NCBI RefSeq assembly: GCF_031458235.1
Contig: NZ_JAVDYB010000001.1
Span: 8,023,001-8,087,000 of the forward strand
Direction: 5' to 3'
Source: Catenuloplanes atrovinosus
GTDB lineage: Bacteria; Actinomycetota; Actinomycetes; Mycobacteriales; Micromonosporaceae
Length of the DNA stretch: 64,000 bases
Shown: piece by piece, positions 29,151 to 37,851 of the stretch
How positions within the stretch are numbered: position 1 is the stretch's first letter
Layout: each line of letters opens with the position of its first letter
Position numbers and translations under genes: made by a program
Notes under the pieces: model-generated
What the model was told of the DNA's origin: nothing
The model's database searches: none
What the model saw: only the letters and a program-made list of their open reading frames with translations

Positions 29151-30299
29151 ATGGGCAGCGCGCCGTTCGGCCAACGCGTGGCCGAGCTGGGCCGCCGGTC
29201 CGGCGGCACGTTCCGCGAACGGCTCGGCCGGGTGCGCGGCAACGCGGGCCTCGCGCTGCAGACCGGCGTGGCCGCCGGCATCGCCTGGCTGATCGCGAAC
29301 GACCTGCTGCACCACCAGACGCCGTTCTTCGCGCCGATCGCCGCGGTGATCACGCTCGCGGTCTCCGTCGGGCAGCGGCTGCGCCGCGCGTTCGAGCTGG
29401 TCATCGGCGTGGCGCTGGGCATCGCGGTCGGCGACGCGCTGATCCTCCTGATCGGGACCGGGCCGTGGCAGATCGGGCTGTCCGTGGGCCTGGCCGTGGT
29501 CTCCGCGATATTCCTCGGCGGCGGCTCGTCGCTGGTGGTGCAGGCCAGCTCGTCCGCGGTGCTGGTCGCCACGCTCACGCCGCCGACCGAGGGCATCTAC
29601 CTCGGCAGGTTCTGGGACGCGCTGATCGGCGGCGCGGTCGGCCTGGCCGTGATGGCGCTGCTGCTGCCGATCAACCCGCTCACCGTGGTCATCCGCGCGG
29701 CGAACCCGGCGCTCGACGTGCTCGCCGACGGCCTCCGGCACGCGGCCGGCGCGCTGGTCGCCGGCGAACCGGAGAGCGCCGCCGAGGCGCTGGAGCGGCT
29801 GCGCGCGGCCGAGTCGGACCTCAGCACCATGGACGAGGCGATCAAGGCGGGCCGGGAGAACGCGACGCTGGCACCGGTGCGCTGGCGGGCCCGCGCGCCA
29901 CTGGCGCAGTACCTGGACAGCGCGCGGTACGTGGCGCACGCGCTGCGCAACAGCCGCGTGCTGGTCCGGCGGATCGTGACGATGCTGAACGACGGCGAGC
30001 CGGTGCCGCGCACCCTCGCGCCCGCGGTGGTCGCGCTGGGCGAGGCGGTCGAGCTGCTCCGCACCGAGCTGGAGCTGGGCGTGGAGCCGGAGGCCGCGCG
30101 CGGGCGGGCGCTGCGCGCGGTGTCCGACGCCGGGCGGGCCTACGCGGACGGCGTGGGCTTCTCCGGCTCCGTGGTGGTGGCGCAGGTGCGGTCCACCGCG
30201 ACGGACCTGGTCCGGGCCTCCGGCGTCGAGCACGAGGAGGCGATCCGGCAGGTCCGTCGCGCGTTCGGCCGCCCGTTCGAGACGAAGACCGCGGCCTAG
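29151..30299 (+). CDS. FUSC/ArAE family membrane protein
   Basis: 382 residues. Four to six hydrophobic segments lie in the N-terminal 180 residues (VAAGIAWLIANDLLHHQTPFFAPIAAVITLAVSVGQRLRR split over two helices, then LVIGVALGIAVGDALILLIG and so on). The run from PFFAPIAAVI to SVGQRLRR is the signature of the aromatic-acid exporter/FUSC group. The C-terminal half is a helical cytosolic domain (ALERLRAAESDLSTMDEAIKAG). The fold is linked to efflux of aromatic acids; the substrate here is unknown. It ends four bases from the convergent aminotransferase gene. Confidence 0.85.
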   Translation: MGSAPFGQRVAELGRRSGGTFRERLGRVRGNAGLALQTGVAAGIAWLIANDLLHHQTPFFAPIAAVITLAVSVGQRLRRAFELVIGVALGIAVGDALILLIGTGPWQIGLSVGLAVVSAIFLGGGSSLVVQASSSAVLVATLTPPTEGIYLGRFWDALIGGAVGLAVMALLLPINPLTVVIRAANPALDVLADGLRHAAGALVAGEPESAAEALERLRAAESDLSTMDEAIKAGRENATLAPVRWRARAPLAQYLDSARYVAHALRNSRVLVRRIVTMLNDGEPVPRTLAPAVVALGEAVELLRTELELGVEPEAARGRALRAVSDAGRAYADGVGFSGSVVVAQVRSTATDLVRASGVEHEEAIRQVRRAFGRPFETKTAA

Positions 30300-30303
30300 C
30301 GTT

Positions 30304-31566
30304 TCACCCCAGCGCGGCGATCAGCGCGTCCACGTCGGACTCCGTGCTGCCCAGGCCGACGCTGACCCGCAGCGCGGTCGGCGGCAGCGTGAGCCCGGAC
30401 CGCGCGGACGCCTCGGACAGCAGCCGCTTCGCCAGCGGGTGCGCGCAGAACAGCCCGTCCCGTACGCCGATGTTGTGCTCCCGCCCCAGCTCCGCCGCGA
30501 CCGCGGACGAGTCCCGCCCGGCCACCGCGAACGACACGATCCCCACCCGCTCCGCGTCCGGGCCGAACGTGCGCAGCTCCACCACGCCCGGGATCGACGC
30601 CAGGCCCGCGCGCAGCCGGGCGACCAGCCGCTCCTCGTCCGCCCGCAGCGTGTCCCGGTCCGCCACCTGCAACGCCGCGCAGACCGCGGCCAGCGCCACC
30701 GCGCCCAGCAGGTTCGGCGTGCCGGCCTCGTGCCGCGCCGGCCCGGTCGCCCAGGTCACGTCGTGCGTACCGGCGCCGACCCGGGTGGTGGCGCCGCCGC
30801 CGCGCAGGTACGGCTCGGCCGCGTCCAGCCAGTCGCCGCGCCCGGCCAGCACCCCGGCGCCGAACGGTGCGTACAGCTTGTGGCCGGAGACCGCCACGTA
30901 GTCCACGTCCAGCGCCGCCACGTCCACCGGCAGGTGCGGGGCCAACTGCGCCGCGTCCAGCGCGATCCGGGCGCCGTGCCGGTGCGCCACCGCGGCCAGC
31001 TCCGCGATCGGCCACACCTCACCGGTGACGTTGCTGGCGCCGGTCACCGCGACCAGGATGTGCGCCGGCGCGTGCGGGCCGCGGCGCAGCTCGGCCAGCG
31101 CCTCACCGAGCGAGCGCACCGCGGCGCCCGGCGACGACGGGACCGGCAGCCGCAGCGGGTGGCCCGGCCAGGGCAGCAGGTTGGCGTGATGCTCGCCGCC
31201 GAACGTGACCACGGTGGTGCCGGCCGGCAACGCCGAGGCCAGCAGGTTCAGCGCGTCCGTGGTGTTCCGCGTGAAGATCACGTGGTCCTCGGCGCGCGCG
31301 CCGAGGAAGTCCGCGACGGTCTGCCGGGCCCGCTCGTAGGCGAGCGTGCAGCGCTGGGAGAGCGCGCCGGCGCCGCGGTGCACGCTGGCGTACCAGGGCA
31401 GGATCGCGTTCACCGCCTCGGCGGCCGCGACCGCGCACGGCGCGGTGGCCGCGTAGTCGAGGTTGATCTGGCCGGGCACGCCCAGGACGCCGGGCACGCC
31501 CAGGACGGCGGGCGCGGTGCTCTCGGCGGCGGTGGCGACGGCGGCGGGCAGCGTGAGCGTCGACAT
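30304..31566 (-). CDS. Class V aminotransferase / cysteine desulfurase-like, SAM-IV controlled
   Basis: 420 residues, fold-type I PLP enzyme. The cofactor lysine is in VSGHKLYAPFGAGVL; INLDYAATAPCAVAAAEAVN, SVHRGAGALSQRC, FTRNTTDALNLLA and ALDAAQLAPHLPVDV follow the SufS/CsdA pattern. A cysteine in the catalytic loop (GLFCAHPL) fits a desulfurase. A low-complexity VLGVPGVLGVPG repeat sits at residues 21-32. The leader carries a SAM-IV riboswitch, so a role in sulfur or methionine metabolism is likely; in relatives this gene class sits behind the same RNA. Start ATG 31566 follows GGAGG. Confidence 0.9.
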   Translation of the reverse strand: MSTLTLPAAVATAAESTAPAVLGVPGVLGVPGQINLDYAATAPCAVAAAEAVNAILPWYASVHRGAGALSQRCTLAYERARQTVADFLGARAEDHVIFTRNTTDALNLLASALPAGTTVVTFGGEHHANLLPWPGHPLRLPVPSSPGAAVRSLGEALAELRRGPHAPAHILVAVTGASNVTGEVWPIAELAAVAHRHGARIALDAAQLAPHLPVDVAALDVDYVAVSGHKLYAPFGAGVLAGRGDWLDAAEPYLRGGGATTRVGAGTHDVTWATGPARHEAGTPNLLGAVALAAVCAALQVADRDTLRADEERLVARLRAGLASIPGVVELRTFGPDAERVGIVSFAVAGRDSSAVAAELGREHNIGVRDGLFCAHPLAKRLLSEASARSGLTLPPTALRVSVGLGSTESDVDALIAALG

Positions 31567-31576
31567 GCGATGACCT

Positions 31577-31597
31577 CCGGGGTCTGAGGGACCCCGA
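31577..31597 (-). promoter_or_regulatory. Hairpin abutting the ribosome site, likely riboswitch expression platform
   Basis: GGGGTC/GACCCC arms with a short loop, ending directly against the GGAGG ribosome site at 31573-31577 on the minus strand. Upstream, GACCTC at the 3' edge of the aptamer can pair with GAGGTC of the ribosome site. Together these give a plausible translation on/off switch. Confidence 0.5.
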
Positions 31598-31615
31598 GCA
31601 CACCGTCGGGAACGA

Positions 31616-31730
31616 GGTCCGCGCTTGCCCGCGCGGACACGCGGGCCCGGTCATCACCCGGGGCACCCCACCGCGAACAGACGAGGGTTGCCGGTCAGCT
31701 AGCCGGGGCTTGTCGCTGACGCTCGTGACC
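31616..31730 (-). promoter_or_regulatory. SAM-IV riboswitch
   Basis: On the minus strand the leader reads GGTCACGAGCGTCAGCGACA, AGCCCCGGCT, CCGGCAACCCTC, GGTGGGGTGCCCCGGGTGAT, GACC and ends GCAAGCGCGGACC. These segments follow, nearly base for base, the SAM-IV aptamer known from Mycobacterium and Streptomyces, including the SAM core GGCAACC, GGTGCC and the closing GGTCA/TGACC helix. The class identification is from memory of the consensus; a covariance search would confirm it. It controls the class V aminotransferase gene. Confidence 0.9.
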
Positions 31731-31794
31731 TGGCGGCAATCATAGCCACGCACTGGGCGATCGTGGCAAGCCCGTTCTGGATACGCTGAACCTC

Positions 31795-33219
31795 ATGTCG
31801 GAGATTCCACCGCAGCCCTACGCGCCCGCCGGTCCGATGCCGCCGGCCGGTCCGGTGCCGCCGGCCGGTCCGGTGCCGCCGAGCGGTTCGCTGCCGCCGA
31901 GCGGTTCGCTGCCGCCGGCCGGTTCGCTGCCGCCGGCCGCGCCGGAGCCGGGCCTGCGGAGGCGGGTGTGGCGGATCATCGGCCTGGCCGTGATGATCGT
32001 CTTCATCGCCGCCTGCGCGATCGCGGTGACGGTCTTCCTCGGCTTCAACATCGGCATCGACGGGCTGCTGCTCGGCACCGCCGCGGCGCTGCTGCCGGTG
32101 CCGGTGCTGATCGGCGCGTTCATGTGGCTCGACCGGTACGAGCCCGAGCCGATCGGCTACCTCGCGTTCTGCTTCGCCTGGGGCGCGTTCGTGGCGACCG
32201 GCGCCGCTCTGGTGGTGAACAGCGTCTCGGCGTACCTCTTCGAAGGCTGGGGTCTGTCCGACTCGCTGGTGGCGGTGCTGGTCGCGCCGTTCATCGAGGA
32301 GGCGATGAAGGCGCTCGGGCCGGTGCTGCTGCTCTGGTGGCGACGGCGCGAGTGGTCCGGCATCACCGACGGCATCGTCTACTGTGGCCTCTCCGCGATC
32401 GGCTTCGCCATGGTGGAGAACATCCTCTACCTGGGCGGGCACGGCTACGCGGCCAGCAACGAGCAGTACGGCCCGGCCAGCGGCGCGCAGCAACTGTTCC
32501 TGATCTTCATCGTGCGCATCCTGTTCACCGGCTTCGCGCACCCGCTGTTCACGTCCATGGCCGGCGTCGGGCTGGGCATCGCCGCCCGTACCGCCGCGCG
32601 CCCGGTCCGCTGGCTCGCGCCGATCTCCGGCCTGCTGGTCGCCATGATGATCCACGGCACGTGGAACCTGCTGCCGTCGCTGGTGGTGGCGACCGGCGAG
32701 CCGATCGTGCTGCTCTACGGCTACCTGGGGCTCATGATCCCGGTCTTCTTCGCCACGGGCGGCTTCGCCATCTGGCTGCGCGGCTGGGAGGGGCGGCTCA
32801 CCGAGCGGACGCTCCCGGCGTACGTCCGGGCCGGCTGGCTCTCCCCGCCCGAGGTGGCCACGCTGAGCAGCCTCGGCCGCCGGCACTCCGCCCGCCGCTG
32901 GGCGAAGCGGGTCGCCGGTGACGCCGGCGTGCGCGCGATGCGCAACTTCCAGTTCGCCACCACGAAGCTCGCGCTGCTGCGCGACGGGATGGACCGCGGG
33001 CTCTACCGGAACCTGGACGCGGCCGGCGCGGAGGAGCGGGCGCTGCTCGGCCGGATCTCGGCCGAGCGGTCCGTCTTCGTGGGCCGGGACCCGCAGACCC
33101 CGCCGGCCCGCTGGGACGGCGAGCGGTACCACATCACGTTCCCGGACGGGGTGAGCCGGCCGATCGAGGCGCCCGCCTCGCCGGTGGTGCCGATCCCGAT
33201 CACCAGCTACTACAGGTAG
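31795..33219 (+). CDS. PrsW-family intramembrane metalloprotease
   Basis: 474 residues. A Pro-rich cytosolic start with six repeated units (PPAGPV, PPSGSL, PPAGSL) precedes about eight helices. The family motifs are all there: VAPFIEEAMKALGPV (EExxK), GFAMVENILYLG, FTGFAHPLFTSMAG and MIHGTWN. PrsW and relatives cleave membrane anti-sigma factors inside the bilayer. The substrate is unknown and no sigma/anti-sigma pair is adjacent. The C-terminal ~120 residues are soluble. Its stop overlaps the end of the convergent GroES-like gene. Confidence 0.9.
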   Translation: MSEIPPQPYAPAGPMPPAGPVPPAGPVPPSGSLPPSGSLPPAGSLPPAAPEPGLRRRVWRIIGLAVMIVFIAACAIAVTVFLGFNIGIDGLLLGTAAALLPVPVLIGAFMWLDRYEPEPIGYLAFCFAWGAFVATGAALVVNSVSAYLFEGWGLSDSLVAVLVAPFIEEAMKALGPVLLLWWRRREWSGITDGIVYCGLSAIGFAMVENILYLGGHGYAASNEQYGPASGAQQLFLIFIVRILFTGFAHPLFTSMAGVGLGIAARTAARPVRWLAPISGLLVAMMIHGTWNLLPSLVVATGEPIVLLYGYLGLMIPVFFATGGFAIWLRGWEGRLTERTLPAYVRAGWLSPPEVATLSSLGRRHSARRWAKRVAGDAGVRAMRNFQFATTKLALLRDGMDRGLYRNLDAAGAEERALLGRISAERSVFVGRDPQTPPARWDGERYHITFPDGVSRPIEAPASPVVPIPITSYYR

Positions 33220-33536
33220 AGGCCGATCCCGTCGGACTCGACGCGCTCGGCCGCGACCGCGTGCACGTCCCGCTCGCGGAGCAGCACGTACTCCCGGCCG
33301 TGCAACTCCACCTCGGACCGGTCCTCCGGGTCGAAGAGCACCCGGTCACCGGCGGCCACGGACCGCACGTTCGGGCCCACGCCGACCGCGGTGGCCCAGG
33401 AGAGGCGGCGGCCCATCGACGCGGTGGCCGGGATGACGATGCCGGCGGACGAACGGCGCTCCCCCTCGGCACCGTCGAGCCGGACCAGGACGCGGTCGTG
33501 CAGCAGCCGAATCGGCAGCTTGGCGTCGTCGTTCAC
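33210..33536 (-). CDS. GroES/Cpn10-like protein
   Basis: 108 residues from ATG 33536. The 10-kDa chaperonin fold is seen in LHDRVLVRLDG, SSAGIVIPATA (the mobile loop, normally TxSGIVLPD), VGVGPNVRSVAAGDRVLFDP and a modified YVLLRERDVHAV end. It is a diverged stand-alone paralogue that is not next to groEL and has no CIRCE site that I can see, so it is unlikely to be the main GroES. It might cap one of several GroEL forms or have another role. Confidence 0.85.
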   Translation of the reverse strand: MNDDAKLPIRLLHDRVLVRLDGAEGERRSSAGIVIPATASMGRRLSWATAVGVGPNVRSVAAGDRVLFDPEDRSEVELHGREYVLLRERDVHAVAAERVESDGIGLYL

Positions 33537-33616
33537 GTCAGGAGACGCTACCCGTACCCGGCCGGGCCCGGCGCGCGGGTGCGCGGGTGATCACGCGTTA
33601 ACGTCGGGAGGTGCGT

Positions 33617-34840
33617 GTGGGACGACTGAGCAGCATCCGGCGCAACCTCCGCCGCGCCTACGAATCCCGGATTCCGGAGCCACCGGCCGCGGTGGAGGCG
33701 CCGCCGCCGGAGGACGCGCCGGAGATCGTCCACACGTCCACGATCAGCCGCGACGACGCCGAGGTCCCGCACGCGCTGCGCCTCGCCGCCGCCTGGTCCT
33801 GGCGCCTGATCGTGGTGGGCGTGATCGGCTACGTCCTGCTCCGCTTCTTCGGCGTGATCCGGATCGTGATAATCCCGCTCTCCATCGCGCTGCTGCTCTC
33901 CGCGCTGCTCACGCCCGCGGTCGGCTGGCTGCTCAAGCTGCGCTTCCCGCGCTCGCTGGCCACCGCGCTGGTCCTGGTCGCCGGCCTGGGCGCGGTGGTC
34001 GGCACGCTCACCATGGTCGTCACCCAGTTCGTCGACGGCCTGCCGGAACTCACCAGCAACGCCACCGTCGGCATCCGGCAGATCCAGGACTGGCTGCGCG
34101 ACGGTCCGCTGCACCTCGACGACGACCAACTCGACACCGCGCTCACCACCGGCCAGCAGTGGCTCGACGAGAACACGCAGGCGCTCACCACCGGCGCGGT
34201 CTCCACCGCCACCACGGTCTTCGAGCTGTTCACCGGCGCCCTGCTGGTGCTGTTCTCGACGTTCTTCTTCCTCCGCGACGGCCGGAGGATCTGGCGCTTC
34301 GTGGTCAGGCTGTTCCCGGTCACCGCGCGCTGGCGGCTGGCCGACGCGGGCGAGGCCTCCTGGCAGACGCTCGTCGCCTACGTCCGCGCCACCGTGCTGG
34401 TCGCGTTCATCGACGCGGTCGGCATCGGCCTGTTCCTCTTCATCTTCGACGTCCCGTTCCCGTTCCCCCTGGCCGCACTGGTCTTCCTGGCCGCCTTCGT
34501 CCCCATCGTCGGCGCCACCGTCTCCGGCGCCGTCGCGGTCCTGGTCGCCCTGGTCGACAGCGGCTGGGTCACCGCGCTGATCATCCTGGGTGCCGTCATC
34601 GCCGTCCAACAGATCGAAGGCCACATCCTCCAGCCCTTGATCATGGGCCGCGCCGTCGCCATCCACCCCCTCGCCGTGATCATCGGCATCGCGGCCGGCG
34701 TCGTCCTGGCCGGCATCACGGGCGCCCTGGTCGCCGTCCCCCTGATCGCCGTCCTCAACACCGCCGTCCGCCGCCTCACCGCCGACCCCCGCCCCGAGGT
34801 CCCGGCCGACGCGATCGTCGTCAACCCCAAAAACCCATAA
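33617..34840 (+). CDS. AI-2E family transporter (UPF0118)
   Basis: 407 residues from GTG 33617 (GGGAGG five bases upstream; GTG 33611 has no spacing). About eight helices with the family layout: WRLIVVGVIGYVLLRFFGV, VIIPLSIALLLSALLTPAV, a central soluble loop (residues ~130-200), then FPFPLAALVFLAAFVPIVGA, QQIEGHILQPLIMGRAV and VIIGIAAGVVLAGITGALV. Members include AI-2 exporters and Na+/H+ antiporters; the substrate here cannot be told. The 195 bases after it, before the convergent helicase gene, hold no clear feature. Confidence 0.88.
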   Translation: MGRLSSIRRNLRRAYESRIPEPPAAVEAPPPEDAPEIVHTSTISRDDAEVPHALRLAAAWSWRLIVVGVIGYVLLRFFGVIRIVIIPLSIALLLSALLTPAVGWLLKLRFPRSLATALVLVAGLGAVVGTLTMVVTQFVDGLPELTSNATVGIRQIQDWLRDGPLHLDDDQLDTALTTGQQWLDENTQALTTGAVSTATTVFELFTGALLVLFSTFFFLRDGRRIWRFVVRLFPVTARWRLADAGEASWQTLVAYVRATVLVAFIDAVGIGLFLFIFDVPFPFPLAALVFLAAFVPIVGATVSGAVAVLVALVDSGWVTALIILGAVIAVQQIEGHILQPLIMGRAVAIHPLAVIIGIAAGVVLAGITGALVAVPLIAVLNTAVRRLTADPRPEVPADAIVVNPKNP

Positions 34841-35035
34841 AGGCGGACTTTCCCACTCCCGGCGTGCCCACTCCCGTCCGCTCCCGCGGGCTCCCGCCTC
34901 CGTGTGGTCACCTCACCGACCCACCCCCGCACGCAACCGACCACCGCGCGCCGCTGGCCGCGGTCCCGGCGGCCGGGCGCCGGAACAGACACCACGGACG
35001 GAACGGCGAGGAAGACCAGGCCGGGGTGCGGGTGG

Positions 35036-37150
35036 TCAGGACTTGGCGAGGCGTTGGAGGGCGCCGAGGGCGACTTCCGGGCGCGTGGTGTACCAGAACG
35101 GGGGGAGGGTCTTGCGGAGGAAGGGGCCGTAGCCGCGGGCGGTTTCGAGGCGGGAGTCGAGGACGGCGACCATGCCCTTGTCACCGGCGGCGCGGATGAG
35201 GCGGCCGGCGCCCTGGGCGAGGCGGATGGCGGCGATGGGGACGCTGACGGAGGAGAAGCCGGAGCCGCCGGTGGCGTCGACGGCGGCGGAGCGGGCGGCG
35301 GCCAAGGGCTCGTCGGGGCGGGGGAACGGGAGGCGGTCGATGATGACCAGTTGGCAGGCGTCGCCGGGGACGTCGACGCCCTGCCAGAGCGACATGACGC
35401 CGAACAGGCAGCTCTCCCGCTCGGCGCGGAAGCGGCGGACCAGGACCGGCAGCGCGTCCTCGCCCTGGAGCAGCACCGGGATCGACGTCTTCGCGCGGAC
35501 CAGCTCGGCGGCCTGCTGCGCGGCCTTGCGGGAGGAGAACAACCCGAGCGTGCGGCCGCCGAGCGCGGTGATCAGCTTGAGCAGTTCCTCGCCGGTGGCC
35601 TCCGGCAGGCCGGACGCGGCCGGCCGGGGCAGGTGCGCGGCGACGTAGAGAATGCCCTGCCGTGCGTAGTCGAACGGGGAGCCGACGTCGAGCGAGCGCC
35701 AGCCCGGGCCCTCGGCCGGTGCCGGTGGCTTGGGCCCGGCGGTCGCCGGGCGGGCGGCCTCCGCGGCGGCGGCCGCGATCGGGGTGGGCTTGACCGGGCC
35801 GAGCGGCAGGCCGAGCGAGCGAGCGACCAGGTCGAACCGGCCGCCGAGCGCGAGCGTGGCGCTGGTGGCGACCACGGTGCGCTCCTCGTAGAGCGTCTCG
35901 GAGAGCAGGCCGGCGACGGAGAGTGGCGCGACGACCAGCGCGCGCCGGGTGCCGGTCTCGTGCTTCTCCACCCAGGCGACGTCGTGGTCGCTGCCCTCCA
36001 GCAGGCGCTGGGCGGTGTTGCCGATCTCGTCGAGCACGGCCTTGGCCTGCTGCTTGCGGACCGGGTCGGGGTCGTCGGCCTTGACGTCGCCGATCGACTC
36101 GAGCGCGCGGCGGGTGGCGGCGTCGACCAGCGTGCACGCCTCGGCCAGCGCCTGCGGCAGCTCGCCGGTGATCAGACCGTTCGGCGCCTCGGCGAGCCCG
36201 AGCGTGAGCGCGTCACCGGCCTCGGTGAGCGCGGAGTGCACGTCCGGCTGGACGACCGGGCGGGCGCGCCGGGCCGCCGCGGTGATCGACTCGGGGGTCA
36301 GCTCGGCCTGGGACGCGGAGGAGACGCGGTCGGCCAGCTCGTGCGCCTCGTCGATGATCAGCAGCTTGTGCGGGGGCACGATGTGCCGGCCGGCGAGCAT
36401 GTCGACCGCGAGCAGGCTGTGGTTGGTGACGACCACGTCGGCCTCGCGGGCCCGGGCGCGGGAGGCCTCGGCGAAGCACTCCTCCCCGTACGGGCAGCGG
36501 GCCGCGCCGACGCACTCGCGCGCGGGCATGGACACCTGCCGCCAGACGCGGTCGTCGACGCCGGGGTCGAGCTCGTCGCGGTCACCGGTCTCGGTCTCCA
36601 TGGCCCAGTCGTGGACCCGCTCCACCTGCTTGCCGAGCTTGCCCGACTCGCCGAGCCAGCCGGACCCGGACGCTGACCCGGCCCGCGCGGGGGAGTCGAC
36701 CTCGAAGAGGCCCTCGTCCTCGGGCTCGTCCTCCTGCGAGTTCTCCAACTTGGCCAGGCAGAGGTAGTGGTGCCGGCCCTTGAGCACGGCGAACGTGGGC
36801 TGCCGGCCGAGCACCGGCTCGACCGCCTTGGCCAGCCGGGGCAGGTCGTGGTCGACGAGCTGGGACTGCAGCGCCAGCGTGGCGGTGGAGACGACGACCG
36901 GGCCCTCGACCATCAGCGCGGGCGTGAGGTAGCCCAGCGACTTGCCGGTGCCGGTGCCGGCCTGGACGAGCAGGTGCTCCCTGTCCGCGATGGCGTCGGC
37001 GATCGCCTCCACCATCTGCTGCTGGCCCGCGCGCGAGGAGCCGCCGGGGACCGCGCCGACGGCGGCGGCCAGCAGCTCGACGGCGCGCTCGCGGCTCTTG
37101 CGCTGGCGTGGGGTCGGCGTCTTGGCGGTCTCGGAGGAAGCGATCGTCAC
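35036..37150 (-). CDS. DinG/XPD-type ATP-dependent DNA helicase
   Basis: 704 residues from GTG 37150. Superfamily 2 helicase: Walker A QAGTGTGKSLGYL near residue 65, DEAH box LLIIDEAHELADRV near 265, and motif VI RLAQGAGRLIRAAGDKG near the C-terminus. Four cysteines for a 4Fe-4S cluster are plausible: one in HYLCLAK and three in CVGAARCPYGEEC. It unwinds 5' to 3', clearing R-loops and repair intermediates. Full length for the family. No LexA box was identified upstream. Convergent with the AI-2E transporter, divergent from DUF402. Confidence 0.9.
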   Translation of the reverse strand: MTIASSETAKTPTPRQRKSRERAVELLAAAVGAVPGGSSRAGQQQMVEAIADAIADREHLLVQAGTGTGKSLGYLTPALMVEGPVVVSTATLALQSQLVDHDLPRLAKAVEPVLGRQPTFAVLKGRHHYLCLAKLENSQEDEPEDEGLFEVDSPARAGSASGSGWLGESGKLGKQVERVHDWAMETETGDRDELDPGVDDRVWRQVSMPARECVGAARCPYGEECFAEASRARAREADVVVTNHSLLAVDMLAGRHIVPPHKLLIIDEAHELADRVSSASQAELTPESITAAARRARPVVQPDVHSALTEAGDALTLGLAEAPNGLITGELPQALAEACTLVDAATRRALESIGDVKADDPDPVRKQQAKAVLDEIGNTAQRLLEGSDHDVAWVEKHETGTRRALVVAPLSVAGLLSETLYEERTVVATSATLALGGRFDLVARSLGLPLGPVKPTPIAAAAAEAARPATAGPKPPAPAEGPGWRSLDVGSPFDYARQGILYVAAHLPRPAASGLPEATGEELLKLITALGGRTLGLFSSRKAAQQAAELVRAKTSIPVLLQGEDALPVLVRRFRAERESCLFGVMSLWQGVDVPGDACQLVIIDRLPFPRPDEPLAAARSAAVDATGGSGFSSVSVPIAAIRLAQGAGRLIRAAGDKGMVAVLDSRLETARGYGPFLRKTLPPFWYTTRPEVALGALQRLAKS

Positions 37151-37313
37151 CCGGGGAACGGTACCGGGACCCACCGACGTTTCCCGGCCCCCGGTGTCCG
37201 CGAAACGCGCGACGGCTACGACTTGCCGTCGATTTGCGGAACTTTCCGCAACGCCGTGCGGGGACGCACCATGATCGCGCGGCGGGATCGATCGCATCGG
37301 TTAAGGTGCGCTC

Positions 37314-37814
37314 ATGTCAGACGTGGTCCGGGTGGTCTACCAGAAGTACGACGGCACCGCACACCGGGACTACCCCGCGCGCCGCCTGGCCGAGGACGAC
37401 CTCGGTGTCTGGCTGGGCGTGACGGCCGGCACGCCGAGTGTCTACCACGGCCGGGCATCCGTGGAGCGCATCCCGTTCATCCTGCTGGTGCCGCACAGCG
37501 CGCACTGGACCGGCATGTTCAACCCGCCGCCGCGCACCAGCGAGGTCTACTGCGACATCACCACGCGCGCGCGGTGGGAGGGCGACACCGTACACCTGAT
37601 AGATCTTGATCTGGACGTGGTGCGCCGGCGCGCGACCGGCCTGGTGGAGTTGCGCGACGAGGACGAGTTCGCGGAGCACCGGGAGCGGTTCGGCTACCCC
37701 GACGACCTGGTCCGCGAGGCGCATCTGGCCGCGGACTGGCTGCTCGGCGCGCTGGGCGACGGCACCGAGCCGTTCGCCTCCGCCTATCGCAAGTGGCTGG
37801 CCCTGGTCACCTGA
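37314..37814 (+). CDS. DUF402 protein
   Basis: 166 residues. The DUF402 beta-barrel core is seen in HWTGMFNPPP, EVYCDITTRARWEGDTVHLIDLDLDV and RDEDEFAEHRERFGYPDDLV, including the conserved Tyr-Cys-Asp-Ile and Asp-Leu-Asp segments. Some members are nucleoside di/triphosphatases or part of RNA-associated proteins; nothing here decides. Soluble. It lies just before the two-component system but has its own start; coupling is uncertain. Confidence 0.88.
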   Translation: MSDVVRVVYQKYDGTAHRDYPARRLAEDDLGVWLGVTAGTPSVYHGRASVERIPFILLVPHSAHWTGMFNPPPRTSEVYCDITTRARWEGDTVHLIDLDLDVVRRRATGLVELRDEDEFAEHRERFGYPDDLVREAHLAADWLLGALGDGTEPFASAYRKWLALVT

Positions 37815-37851
37815 TCGCCGATCACTCGCGGTGGTCGGGGACACTGGTCGC

